Of a stretch of 64,000 bases of DNA, positions 33,725-41,487 are shown piece after piece. The DNA is from Marmoricola sp. OAE513 (lineage in GTDB: Bacteria; Actinomycetota; Actinomycetes; Propionibacteriales; Nocardioidaceae): NCBI RefSeq assembly GCF_040546585.1, contig NZ_JBEPOC010000001.1, forward strand, positions 3,534,001 to 3,598,000, in the 5' to 3' direction. The first letter of the stretch is position 1; every line of letters starts with the position of its first letter. The position numbers and the translations under genes were made by a program. The notes beneath the pieces are model-generated. The model ran no database searches. It was not told the origin of the DNA and saw only the letters and a program-made list of their open reading frames with translations.

Positions 33725-34132
33725 TCAGGCCTCGTCCGGCTCCAGCGTCAGGCTGATCGAGTTGATGCAGTAGCGCTGGTCGGTCGGCGTCCCGTAGCCC
33801 TCGCCCTCGAACACGTGGCCGAGGTGCGAGCCGCAGTTCGCGCAGCGGACCTCGGTGCGCACCATGCCGCCGGAGGTGTCGGTGATGTACTCGACCGTGT
33901 CGCCGGCGAGCGGGGCGTAGAACGACGGCCAGCCGCAGTGCGAGTCGAACTTGGTGTCGCTGCGGAAGAGCTCGGTCTGGCAGGCGCGGCACTTGTACAC
34001 ACCGACCGTCTTGGTGTCGGTGTACTCACCGGTGAAAGCCCGCTCGGTCCCGGCCTGGCGGAGCACCTGGAACTCGGCGGGGGAGAGCTGCTCGCGCCAC
34101 TCGGCGTCGGACTTCTCGACCTTGTATCCCAT
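33725..34132 (-). CDS. msrB: Peptide-methionine (R)-S-oxide reductase MsrB
   Basis: 135 residues, complete MsrB domain. Zinc ligands CRAC (48, 51) and CANC (97, 100), HCGWPSF (66-71), GGMVRTEVRC, and the catalytic Cys122 in RYCINSISL. It reduces methionine-R-sulfoxide in proteins. TAGACT lies 6 nt before the ATG (leaderless). Confidence 0.97.
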   Translation of the reverse strand: MGYKVEKSDAEWREQLSPAEFQVLRQAGTERAFTGEYTDTKTVGVYKCRACQTELFRSDTKFDSHCGWPSFYAPLAGDTVEYITDTSGGMVRTEVRCANCGSHLGHVFEGEGYGTPTDQRYCINSISLTLEPDEA

Positions 34133-34138
34133 ACCTGA

Positions 34139-34144
34139 AGTCTA
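34139..34144 (-). promoter_or_regulatory. -10 box, leaderless start of msrB
   Basis: TAGACT on the minus strand ends 6 nt before ATG 34132. Confidence 0.5.
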
Positions 34145-34232
34145 CTGACCGGGTGGTTTCCCTACTTGATCGAACCGGGGAAATCGGACACCCTCAAGGC
34201 CCTCGGATCTCTCAGGAACAGAAGGTTGCCCC

Positions 34233-35456
34233 ATGGCTCGCACATCTCGGATCGCCCGGCTCTCGATCGCTGCAGCTGCAGGCGCCGTCATCCTCGCCGG
34301 CAGCGTCTCGTCGTACGCCGCCGAACCCACCGACCAGGCCGCGGCCGGAGGGTGGGTCTACTTCGGCGCCGACAACGGGTCGACCGGGTGCGAGCTGTTC
34401 CGGACCAACGGCTCGACGACCGAGCTGGTCAAGGACATCATCACCGGCACGGAACCCGGCTACCCCGCGCAGCCGGCGGCCCTGGGCTCCAAGGTCGTGT
34501 TCGGCGCGAGCGACGGCGTCCACGGCAAGGAGCCCTGGGTCTCCGACGGCACCGACGCCGGGACCTTCATGCTCAAGGACGTTCGGCTGGGGTCCGGGTG
34601 GAGCAACGCGGGTGGCTTCTACACCTGGCAGGGCAAGACCTACTTCCGGGCCAACGACGGCAGCCACGGCCGCGAGCTCTGGGTGACCAACGGCACGCCC
34701 GGTGGCACGAAGCTGGTCAAGGACATTCTTCCGGGCTCGGCAGGAAGCGAGCCGGCGTTCTTCGCGGGCATGGGCAACAAGGTCTACTTCGCCGCGAACA
34801 AGGACCTGTGGGTCAGCGACGGCACCACGGCGGGCACGAAGAAGGTGAAGGACCTGAACTCCAAGGGCACTTGGGGGATCACGGGTCTCGGCAAGAAGAT
34901 CGTCTTCACGGCCTCGGCCAAGGGCAAGGGTCGCGAGCTCTGGGTGTCCACCGGGACCAAGAAGGGCACCAAGCTGCTCAAGGACATTCGCAAGGGCTCG
35001 AAGGGCAGCGACCCCGAGCAGGGCGCACGCGTCGGCAAGAAGGTGGTGTTCAGCGCGTACGACAAGTCCCACGGTCGCGAGCTTTGGGTCACCAACGGCA
35101 CCAAGAAGGGCACCAAGCTCCTCAAGGACCTGAAGAAGGGCAAGAAGAGCGCCAACGCCGGGGTGTTCTCCGCGGCAGGCTCGAAGGCGTACTTCGTGGC
35201 CGACGGCGGCAGCAACGTCTACACCGTGTGGAAGACGAACGGTACGAAGGCCGGGACCAGCAAGGTCGCGTCCTTCAACCGCGGCGGCAGCTACGACTAC
35301 CCCGAGTCCTTCGCGACCGCGGGCGCCGTCACCTACTTCCAGGCGTGGAGCGGCAGCACGCTGAAGGAGCAGGTCTGGCGCACCAACGGAACCGCGGCCG
35401 GTACGACGCGGGTCACCTCGATCCCCGGCGGTGTCAGCGACTGCGGGAGCAACTGA
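34233..35456 (+). CDS. Secreted ELWVxxGTxxGT-repeat protein (beta-propeller-like)
   Basis: 407 residues from ATG 34233 (AGAAGG upstream). Signal peptide ~1-30 with cleavage after SSYAA. The mature part is about seven copies of a ~45-residue unit built around (R)ELWV(T/S)NGT-x2-GTK-LL-KD followed by G-KVVF-A-D, e.g. at about residues 100, 147, 190, 228, 272 and 325. Such ELWxxxGTxxGT repeats are found in extracellular hyalin/propeller-like proteins of unknown function. Lys-rich units in the C-terminal half differ from the acidic N-terminal units. Array C begins two bases after the stop. Confidence 0.8.
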   Translation: MARTSRIARLSIAAAAGAVILAGSVSSYAAEPTDQAAAGGWVYFGADNGSTGCELFRTNGSTTELVKDIITGTEPGYPAQPAALGSKVVFGASDGVHGKEPWVSDGTDAGTFMLKDVRLGSGWSNAGGFYTWQGKTYFRANDGSHGRELWVTNGTPGGTKLVKDILPGSAGSEPAFFAGMGNKVYFAANKDLWVSDGTTAGTKKVKDLNSKGTWGITGLGKKIVFTASAKGKGRELWVSTGTKKGTKLLKDIRKGSKGSDPEQGARVGKKVVFSAYDKSHGRELWVTNGTKKGTKLLKDLKKGKKSANAGVFSAAGSKAYFVADGGSNVYTVWKTNGTKAGTSKVASFNRGGSYDYPESFATAGAVTYFQAWSGSTLKEQVWRTNGTAAGTTRVTSIPGGVSDCGSN

Positions 35457-35458
35457 CT

Positions 35459-35669
35459 CCCGAGAGGTCACAGATGTCCCACCCCCGTACGGCGAGAGGT
35501 CACAGATGACCCGCTCCCGTACGGCGAGAGGTCACAGATGTCTCACTGAAGTGCGCCGAGAGGGCGCTGATGTCGCACCCGGTGCGACATCAGCGCCCTC
35601 TCGATGCGTGTGACCGAGACATCTCGGACCTCTCGGCGTTCCGGGGCGGGACATCTGTGACCTCTCGGC
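35459..35669. repeat. Repeat array C: 32-bp-period units, 4 direct then 3 inverted, with a 47-bp perfect palindrome
   Basis: CGAGAGG of the direct units lies at 35461, 35493, 35525 and 35557; CTCTCG of the inverted units at 35598, 35630 and 35662. Both series are exactly 32 bp apart. Core GAGAGGTCACA then GATGTCCC matches array B, but the linkers (ACCCCCGTACGG) differ. Direct unit 4 and inverted unit 1 together form a perfect 47-bp palindrome (35557-35603, 23-bp arms, 1-nt centre). The array fills the gap between the repeat-protein gene and the primase-polymerase gene, ending 8 bp before the latter's -10. Confidence 0.93.
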
Positions 35670-35677
35670 GATCGGGC

Positions 35678-35683
35678 TAGGGT
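35678..35683 (+). promoter_or_regulatory. -10 box, leaderless start of primase-polymerase gene
   Basis: TAGGGT ends 7 nt before ATG 35691. The last inverted unit of array C occupies the -35 region. Confidence 0.5.
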
Positions 35684-35690
35684 CGGGGGC

Positions 35691-36770
35691 ATGGCTACGC
35701 CCGCTGCTGAGGTCCTCGCCGGTGACCGTGCTGTCCGGGTCTCGAGCCCCGACCGGGTGATCTACCCGGGGACGGAGTCGACGCCGGAGGTCACCAAGCT
35801 GATGGTCGCGCAGTACTTCTGCGACGTCGGCGACGGCCTGATGCGCGCGCTCGGTGACCGCCCGACGGCGTTGGAGCGGTGGCCCAAGGGCGTGCTGCCG
35901 GGCATCAAGCTCGGCACCGGCCGGCCGGGGGAGAAGTCGGACGCGTTCTACCAGAAGCGGGTGCCGATGGGCGCGCCCGACTACCTCGAGGACTGCGAGA
36001 TCACATTTCCCTCGGGTCGGACCGCGAAGGAGGTCTGCCCGACCGAGATCGCCGTGCCGGTGTGGTGCGCGCAGATGGGCACGCTCACCTTCCACCCGTG
36101 GCCCGTACGCCGCTCCGACGTCGACAAGCCGGACGAGCTGCGCATCGACCTCGACCCCCAACCCGGTACGTCGTTCAGCGACGCCGTCCGTGTCGCCGGC
36201 GTCGCCAAGGAGCTGCTCGAGGACCTCGGGATCGTGGGGTTCCCGAAGACCTCGGGCAGCCGGGGCGTGCACATCTACGTGCGGATCGAGCCACGCTGGG
36301 ACTTCGTCGACGTCCGCCACGCCGCGATCGCCTTCGGGCGCGAGCTGGAGAAGCGGGACGACGGTGTCACGACCGCCTGGTGGAAGGAGGAGCGCGGCGA
36401 GCGCATCTTCGTCGACTTCAACCAGAACTCCCGCGACCGCACGATCGCCTCTGCGTACTCGCTGCGGCCGATCCCCGGCGCCCCGGTCTCCACGCCGATG
36501 ACCTGGGACGAGCTGGCCGGCGTCACCGACCCGAAGGTCTACAACCTGTTCACCGTCCCCGACCGACTGGCCGACGGCGACCCGTGGGCCGCGATCGACG
36601 ACGTCGCTTGCTCGTTGCAGCCGCTGCTGGACGCGTTCGAGGAGCAGGGCGCCGTCGAGCTCAACTACCCGCCGGACTACCCGAAAATGCCTGGCGAGCC
36701 GCCGCGGGTGCAGCCGAGCAAGAAGGTCGCCGAGCACTGGGACGACGAAGGCAACCGGATCGACGGCTGA
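35691..36770 (+). CDS. LigD-polymerase-like primase-polymerase (Prim-PolC type)
   Basis: 359 residues, a stand-alone AEP-family polymerase domain as in LigD. The catalytic acidic pair is Asp153/Asp155 in RIDLDPQPG, and SGSRGVHIYV (188-197) is the S-x-G-x-x-x-H-I-Y motif. The third acid lies near VDFNQNSRDRT, with DRTIASAYSLRP following. It fills short gaps with ribonucleotides in end-joining or excision repair. In mycobacteria a Prim-PolC gene sits directly beside ligC. Here the ligase is 1.9 kb away on the other strand and no Ku gene is present, which favours excision repair over classical NHEJ (inference). Confidence 0.9.
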   Translation: MATPAAEVLAGDRAVRVSSPDRVIYPGTESTPEVTKLMVAQYFCDVGDGLMRALGDRPTALERWPKGVLPGIKLGTGRPGEKSDAFYQKRVPMGAPDYLEDCEITFPSGRTAKEVCPTEIAVPVWCAQMGTLTFHPWPVRRSDVDKPDELRIDLDPQPGTSFSDAVRVAGVAKELLEDLGIVGFPKTSGSRGVHIYVRIEPRWDFVDVRHAAIAFGRELEKRDDGVTTAWWKEERGERIFVDFNQNSRDRTIASAYSLRPIPGAPVSTPMTWDELAGVTDPKVYNLFTVPDRLADGDPWAAIDDVACSLQPLLDAFEEQGAVELNYPPDYPKMPGEPPRVQPSKKVAEHWDDEGNRIDG

Positions 36771-36776
36771 GCCGCT

Positions 36777-36782
36777 ATCGTC
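36777..36782 (+). promoter_or_regulatory. -10 box, leaderless start of the thioesterase-like gene
   Basis: TATCGT ends 6 nt before ATG 36789, immediately after the stop of the polymerase gene. Confidence 0.45.
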
Positions 36783-36788
36783 CCGGTC

Positions 36789-37235
36789 ATGACTGAGACC
36801 GACCTCGCCGAGGCCACCGCAGGAGTCCATGCCGTCGTCCCGATCCTGGGCGCGATGGGTCTCGAGGTGCTCGAGGCGACACCCGGGAGCGCGGCCGCCC
36901 GCATCCCGAGCGGACCCAACGTGAACCACTTCGGTGTCGCGTACGCCGGGTCGCTGTTCTCAGTGGCGGAGATGCTCGGCGGGATCATCGGCGGCTTCTT
37001 CGACGTGTCCGGAGCGGTACCCCTGGTGAAGCGGCTGGAGATCGACTTCACCCGCCCGGCGATGACCGCGGCCACGGCGAGGACGACGCTGTCGGAGGAG
37101 GAGCGCGCGCGGGTCCAGGCCGAGGCGACCGAAAACGGCAAGTCCAACTTCGAGCTGCTCACCGAGGTCACCGACGAGGACGGCACCGTGGTCGCGAAGA
37201 CCCACGGTTTCTACCAGCTCAGGGTGATGGGTTGA
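36789..37235 (+). CDS. Hotdog-fold thioesterase-like protein (DUF4442/YiiD-C type)
   Basis: 148 residues. Hotdog core with VPILGAMGLEVLEATPGSAAARIPSGPNVNHFGVAYAGSL: the N-H-x-G-x-x-(Y/F)-A-G helix start typical of YiiD/DUF4442 thioesterases. VKRLEIDFTRPAM is the next strand. No catalytic Asp of the 4HBT class is evident. Probably hydrolyses an acyl-thioester; substrate unknown. Has its own leaderless promoter. Confidence 0.78.
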   Translation: MTETDLAEATAGVHAVVPILGAMGLEVLEATPGSAAARIPSGPNVNHFGVAYAGSLFSVAEMLGGIIGGFFDVSGAVPLVKRLEIDFTRPAMTAATARTTLSEEERARVQAEATENGKSNFELLTEVTDEDGTVVAKTHGFYQLRVMG

Positions 37236-37268
37236 GGAACAGCACGCGCGGAACAGCGGCGGGCGATC

Positions 37269-37274
37269 TACCCT
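37269..37274 (+). promoter_or_regulatory. -10 box, leaderless start of the membrane protein gene 37282
   Basis: TACCCT ends 7 nt before ATG 37282. Confidence 0.45.
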
Positions 37275-37281
37275 GATCGGC

Positions 37282-37731
37282 ATGAGCTTCGTCGGACCGT
37301 TCCTGGTTGCCGTGGTGGTGCTCGCCGCAGTGATCTCCTTGGCCGTATCGGTGGTGCGGTCGTTGCGCACGCCCATCGTCAACGTGGCTGACGAGCTCGT
37401 CGTGTCCGCGCCGGCGGTCGAGGTGGAGTCCGCAGTGGTCGAGCTGCTGGGCCTGGCCCGCAAGGTCGAGCTCGAGATGGTCCTCCCCGGCACCTACCAG
37501 CTCTCGTACCGCTACAGCTCCGGCGCGATGCTCTTCCTCGCGCTCGTGACCTTCCCGATCGGTCTGTTGCTGCTCGCCTTCGGCGCGACCCGCATGAAGC
37601 TCACCGTCTCGGTTGTCGCTGATGCGGAGTCGACGAGGATCCGGGTGTTCGGCCGGGTGCACCAGCCGCTCGCCGTCGCGATCGGCGAGGCCCTGGAGAC
37701 GCGCTTCCGTCAGGTCCCGGTCAGGCGCTGA
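37282..37731 (+). CDS. Two-helix membrane protein, unknown function
   Basis: 149 residues. N-terminal helix FLVAVVVLAAVISLAVSVV (6-24), a soluble strand-rich segment, a second helix MLFLALVTFPIGLLLLAF (~90-107), and a C-terminal beta-rich domain ending RFRQVPVRR. The two soluble parts flanking the second helix look alike in spacing (VELEMVLPGTYQLSYRY; MKLTVSVVADAESTRIRV), reminiscent of PH-like membrane-proximal domains. Family not recognised. Its 3' end overlaps the convergent gene by 11 bp. Confidence 0.7.
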   Translation: MSFVGPFLVAVVVLAAVISLAVSVVRSLRTPIVNVADELVVSAPAVEVESAVVELLGLARKVELEMVLPGTYQLSYRYSSGAMLFLALVTFPIGLLLLAFGATRMKLTVSVVADAESTRIRVFGRVHQPLAVAIGEALETRFRQVPVRR

Positions 37732-38137
37732 CCGGGAAAGGATCCTCGCCACGCTGGTAGGCACCCGCGATGTCCCGGATCCGCTCCTCGGACTCGCGCC
37801 AACCGCGAACGCCGACGGTCCCGAGGGTCTGGTCGCCGTACGTCGCCTCGATCTTCCACGGCAGCAGGTAGAGCATCCGGGCCGCCGCGAGCAGCGGCAG
37901 CAGGAGCAGGAGCAGCAGGAAGAACTCTCCGGCGAGAACCGCGACGGTCAGGATGATGCCGCCGAAGAGGGCCAGGAAGATCGCCAGCGCGAGGAGCGCG
38001 ACGAAGCTGACCGGGTCGTCAGCACCCCCGACGATGTCGAAGGCGTCGAAGCCGTCGAACTTGCGGGCCTTGAGACGCCAGGGGACCCAGCGCCGACGGA
38101 CGGTGACGTACCGGCCGTCCAAGGCCTGGACGATCAC
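37721..38137 (-). CDS. Membrane protein with two hydrophobic segments, unknown function
   Basis: 138 residues from GTG 38137, whose GTGA overlaps the TGA of the upstream gene. Basic N-terminus (VTVRRRWVPWRLKARKFDGFDAFDI), two hydrophobic helices (~43-65 and ~68-92, the second Leu-rich), then a soluble tail containing PWKIEATYGDQTLGTVGVRGWRESEERI. No family assigned. Last gene of the ligase operon. Confidence 0.7.
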   Translation of the reverse strand: MIVQALDGRYVTVRRRWVPWRLKARKFDGFDAFDIVGGADDPVSFVALLALAIFLALFGGIILTVAVLAGEFFLLLLLLLPLLAAARMLYLLPWKIEATYGDQTLGTVGVRGWRESEERIRDIAGAYQRGEDPFPVSA

Positions 38138-38670
38138 AGGCCGGTGATGCCTTCGCCCTCGCCCGCCTGCTCGTCGAAGGTCTCGTGCTCGAGCAGGTGC
38201 AGGACCGGCACGCCGAGCTTGCGTCGCGCGCGCGAGGTCCAGTCGAGGTGGAAGAACTCGGAGACGACGTGCGGGCGGGTCAGGATGATCGCCTCGCGCG
38301 CGTCCACCGCGGCGACCTTGCCGGCCAGGCCCTCGATCGGGTCGGTGGTGACGATGTCGCCCACGGCGCGACCGCCCGCAGCCTCGATGGCGGCGACCGA
38401 GTCGCGTACGGCGTCACGCGCCACGTCCAGCAGGTCCTGCTGGAGCTCGGCGACCACGTCGGGGTCGGTGAGGATCGGGGGAGCGACGAGGGTCTCGCCG
38501 GCACCGAGCCCGCCGATGCCGGCCTCGATCCGCGCCGCGCTCTCCTCGACCGGGATGAGCACGTGGTACAGGACCGGGTCCTCGATCCCGTCGTGCAGGC
38601 TGCGGATCTGGGTCGCATCCTGCGCGGTGAGCGCCTGCTCGATCAGCAGCGCCACGTCGTAGTCGCTCAT
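38134..38670 (-). CDS. Soluble alpha/beta protein, universal-stress-like, unknown function
   Basis: 178 residues. VLYHVLIPVEESAARI, then an amphipathic helix with DVVAELQQDLLDVARDAVRDSVAAIEAAGG, then VGDIVTTDPIEGLAGKVAAVDAREAIILTRPH. This beta-alpha order with a repeated-dosage USP-like E-A-I-I-(L/V) strand suggests a universal-stress-protein-like fold, but the nucleotide-binding G-x2-G-x9-G(S/T) motif is absent. Overlaps ligC (ATGA) upstream and the membrane gene (GTGA) downstream. Confidence 0.65.
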   Translation of the reverse strand: MSDYDVALLIEQALTAQDATQIRSLHDGIEDPVLYHVLIPVEESAARIEAGIGGLGAGETLVAPPILTDPDVVAELQQDLLDVARDAVRDSVAAIEAAGGRAVGDIVTTDPIEGLAGKVAAVDAREAIILTRPHVVSEFFHLDWTSRARRKLGVPVLHLLEHETFDEQAGEGEGITGL

Positions 38671-39779
38671 CGCGTCTCCTTGCCGGTCGAAGAGTTCACA
38701 CCCAACACCTTAGACAGGTCGTAGTTCACCGGCTCGTCGAGCTGCTCGTAACCGCACGACTCCGGATCGCGGTCAAGGCGCCAGTGCTTGAACTGGGCGG
38801 TGTGCCGGAAGCGTCGACCTTCCATGTGCTCGTAGCCGACCTCGAGCACGCGCTCGGGGCGCAGCGGGGTGAAGGACAGGTCCTTCCCGGCGCTCCACCG
38901 GCTCTGCGTCCCTGGCACGCGATCGGGGTTGGCCGTCAGGAACTCCTGCCACCGCCCCCACGGGTGCTCGTCGATCGGGACGACCAGCGGTTGCAGCTCC
39001 TCGATGAGCTCGGCGCGACGGGCCTCGGTGAACGATGCGGCGACACCGACGTGCTGGAGCTCGCCGTCGGCGTACAGGCCGAGCAGGAGGGAACCGAGCA
39101 ACGGTCGCTCGGGTGTGGAGTTCTTGTGCTCGCGGTAGCCGGCGACGACGACGTCGGCGGTCCGCGCGTGCTTGATCTTGAGCATGGTGCGCCCGTTCGG
39201 GCTGTACGGCGCGGCCATCGGCTTGGCGATCACGCCGTCGAGCCCGGCGCCCTCGTACTGCTCGAACCAGGCTTCGGCCTCGACCGGGTCGAGGGTGGTG
39301 CGGGTCAGGTACGTCGGACCGGACAGTCCGGTGAGGTGCTGTTCCATCAGCGCCCGGCGCTCGGCGAAGGGCCGCTCGGTGAGGTCCTCGTCGCCGTACG
39401 CGAGCAGGTCGAACGCCACGAAGCTGGCCGGGGTCTCCTCGGCCAGCTTGGCGATGCGCGAGGCTGCCGGGTGGATCCGCTCCTGGAGCACCTCGAACTC
39501 GAGCCGGGGTCCGATCGCGACGAAGAGCTCACCGTCCAGCACGCACCGGTCGGGCAGCTGGGTGCGCAGCGCCTCGACGACCTCGGGGAAGTAGCGGGTC
39601 AGCGGCTTGGTGTTGCGCGAGGTCATCTCGACCTCGTCGCCGTCCTTGAAGACGAGGCATCGGAAGCCGTCCCACTTGGGCTCGAAGGACAGGCCACCCT
39701 CGAACTTCGCCGGGTCGGGGATGCCCTTCACTGATTTCGCGAGCATGGGCTGCACGGGCGGCATCACCGGAAGGTCCAC
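38667..39779 (-). CDS. ligC: ATP-dependent DNA ligase (LigC type)
   Basis: 370 residues. Adenylation motif I EPKWDGFR with nucleophile Lys35, motif III FVAFDLLAYGDEDL, motif IV GLDGVIAKPM, motif V MLKIKHARTADVVVAGY, then an OB domain (~220-350). The size and the lack of polymerase or nuclease domains match LigC rather than LigD. It joins nicks, working in mycobacteria with Prim-PolC in excision repair. GTG start with TAGGCT 6 nt upstream (leaderless). First of three overlapping genes. Confidence 0.93.
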   Translation of the reverse strand: MDLPVMPPVQPMLAKSVKGIPDPAKFEGGLSFEPKWDGFRCLVFKDGDEVEMTSRNTKPLTRYFPEVVEALRTQLPDRCVLDGELFVAIGPRLEFEVLQERIHPAASRIAKLAEETPASFVAFDLLAYGDEDLTERPFAERRALMEQHLTGLSGPTYLTRTTLDPVEAEAWFEQYEGAGLDGVIAKPMAAPYSPNGRTMLKIKHARTADVVVAGYREHKNSTPERPLLGSLLLGLYADGELQHVGVAASFTEARRAELIEELQPLVVPIDEHPWGRWQEFLTANPDRVPGTQSRWSAGKDLSFTPLRPERVLEVGYEHMEGRRFRHTAQFKHWRLDRDPESCGYEQLDEPVNYDLSKVLGVNSSTGKETR

Positions 39780-39785
39780 GCGCGA

Positions 39786-39791
39786 AGCCTA
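39786..39791 (-). promoter_or_regulatory. -10 box, leaderless start of ligC operon
   Basis: TAGGCT on the minus strand ends 6 nt before GTG 39779. Confidence 0.5.
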
Positions 39792-39874
39792 CCGAGCGCC
39801 CGGGCTTGCTCGTGGCCGAGTGGACGACAGTGCGTTGACGAGCGCAGCGAGGATCATGAGGGGGAGCGTAGCCC

Positions 39875-39880
39875 TAGGCT
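39875..39880 (+). promoter_or_regulatory. -10 box, leaderless start of ppk2 operon
   Basis: TAGGCT ends 6 nt before ATG 39887, the same sequence and spacing as at glyA (45707) and the class IV aminotransferase gene (53697). Confidence 0.55.
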
Positions 39881-39886
39881 CTGACC

Positions 39887-40726
39887 ATGAGCTCCCCGAT
39901 CTCGGACGCACTCCGGTACCGCCACGGCACCGACCTGGCCGACCTCGACACCCGGGGCACGCCCGGTTTCGACGGCAGCAAGAGCGATGCCGAGAAGGCG
40001 CTGCCCGAGCTCGCCCCCGAGATGGCAGACCTGCAGGAGAAGCTCTTCGCCGCCGGTTACACCGGATCGGACCGGCGCCTGCTGCTGGTCCTGCAGGGCA
40101 TGGACACCTCCGGCAAGGGCGGCATCCTCCGGCACGCGGTCGGCCTCCTCGACCCCGGCGGCATGCGCCTGAAGTCGTTCAAGAAGCCGACCAAGGAAGA
40201 GCTCTCGCACGACTTCCTGTGGCGGATCGAGCGTGAGCTGCCCGGCCCCGGCGAGATCGGCATCTTCGACCGCTCGCACTACGAGGACGTGCTGGTGGTC
40301 AAGGTGCACCAGCTCACCGACGCCGCCGAGATCGAGCGCCGGTACGACGCCATCAACGCTTTCGAGCAGCGCCTCGTCGACGAGGGCACGGTGATCGTGA
40401 AGTGCATGCTGCACATCTCGCCCGAGACCCAGAAGGAGCGCCTCCTCGCCCGGCTCGACGACCCCACCAAGCAGTGGAAGTTCAAGCCCGAGGACGTCGA
40501 CGAGCGTGGCCACTGGGACGCCTACCAGGCGGCGTACGCCACCGCGCTCGAGTGGTGCAGCACCGAGGCTGCTCCCTGGCACGTCGTGCCGAGCGACCGG
40601 AAGTGGTACCGCAACTGGGCGATCGGGCAGCTCCTGCGCGAGCACCTGGCCGCGCTCGACCTGGACTGGCCGGAGCCGGACTACGACATCGCCGAGCAGC
40701 GTGCCCGCCTGGAGAACGAGAAGTGA
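39887..40726 (+). CDS. ppk2: Polyphosphate kinase 2 family protein
   Basis: 279 residues. Walker A GMDTSGKGG (71-79), lid PTKEELSHDFLWRIERELP, Walker B IFDRSHYEDV (126-135), and the C-terminal basic region DDPTKQWKFKPEDVDERGHWDAY. PPK2 enzymes phosphorylate nucleotides with polyphosphate (or make polyphosphate from GTP). The single-domain form fits a nucleoside mono- or diphosphate kinase; the class cannot be fixed by eye. Its TGA overlaps the GTG of the HipA-like kinase, so the nucleotide enzyme and kinase are made together. Confidence 0.93.
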   Translation: MSSPISDALRYRHGTDLADLDTRGTPGFDGSKSDAEKALPELAPEMADLQEKLFAAGYTGSDRRLLLVLQGMDTSGKGGILRHAVGLLDPGGMRLKSFKKPTKEELSHDFLWRIERELPGPGEIGIFDRSHYEDVLVVKVHQLTDAAEIERRYDAINAFEQRLVDEGTVIVKCMLHISPETQKERLLARLDDPTKQWKFKPEDVDERGHWDAYQAAYATALEWCSTEAAPWHVVPSDRKWYRNWAIGQLLREHLAALDLDWPEPDYDIAEQRARLENEK

Positions 40727-41487
40727 GCCTCCCGCAGGTCACCGCCACCCGGTTTATCGCTCCGCTGCGTGAGGGCGGTTCGCTGCCCGGGATCGTCGAG
40801 GCCGACGACCTCGGCACCTACGTCTGCAAGTTCCGCGGCGCGGGCCAGGGGCTCAACGTCCTGGTGGCCGAGGTCATCGTCAGCGGACTGGCGGACCTGC
40901 TCGACCTGCGCACGCCGCGCCTGGCCGAGATCGACCTCACCGAACCGATCGCGCGGTACGAGGCCGACGAGGAGGTCCAGGACCTGCTCAACGCCAGCCT
41001 GGGGAAGAACCTCGGTGTCGACTTCCTGCCCGGCTCGTTCGGTTTCGACTCGACCACCGAGTTCCCCGTAGAGGTCGGGACCAAGGTGTTGTGGCTGGAC
41101 GCGTTCACCGCCAACGTCGACCGCACCTGGCGCAACCCGAACCTGCTCGTCTGGCACGGCGACGTCTGGGCGATCGACCACGGGGCGTCGTTGTACTTCC
41201 ACCACGCCTGGAGCGGCGGGGTCACCGACCCGCAGCGTTTCGCCGAGCAACCGTGGTCGTCGGCCGACCACGTGATGGCGGCGTACGTCGACCAGCTGCC
41301 CGCCGTCGCCGACGGCTACGCCGATCTGGTCACCGATGCCGCGCTGGCGGAGATCACCGCGCAGGTCCCCGACGAGTGGTTGGTCGGGCCGGTCGGCCCC
41401 GAGGAGCTGCGCGAGGCCTACCGGCGGTTCCTGCGTGCGCGCCTGGACGGGTCCCGCAGCTGGCTCCCGCGGCGAGGTGCTGCATGA
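40723..41487 (+). CDS. HipA-like kinase domain protein
   Basis: 254 residues. Kinase-like landmarks: Lys36 in TYVCKF (ATP-contacting), a catalytic-loop equivalent WLDAFTANVDRTWRNPN (Asp133, Asn138/140) and a DFG-equivalent AIDHGAS (Asp152). These match the short HipA-like (HipA_2) family rather than full HipA: the N-subdomain is abbreviated and there is no HipB-like DNA-binding partner. Overlaps PPK2 upstream (GTGA) and the DUF3037 gene downstream (ATGA). Substrate unknown; protein or small-molecule phosphorylation are both possible. Confidence 0.82.
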   Translation: MSLPQVTATRFIAPLREGGSLPGIVEADDLGTYVCKFRGAGQGLNVLVAEVIVSGLADLLDLRTPRLAEIDLTEPIARYEADEEVQDLLNASLGKNLGVDFLPGSFGFDSTTEFPVEVGTKVLWLDAFTANVDRTWRNPNLLVWHGDVWAIDHGASLYFHHAWSGGVTDPQRFAEQPWSSADHVMAAYVDQLPAVADGYADLVTDAALAEITAQVPDEWLVGPVGPEELREAYRRFLRARLDGSRSWLPRRGAA

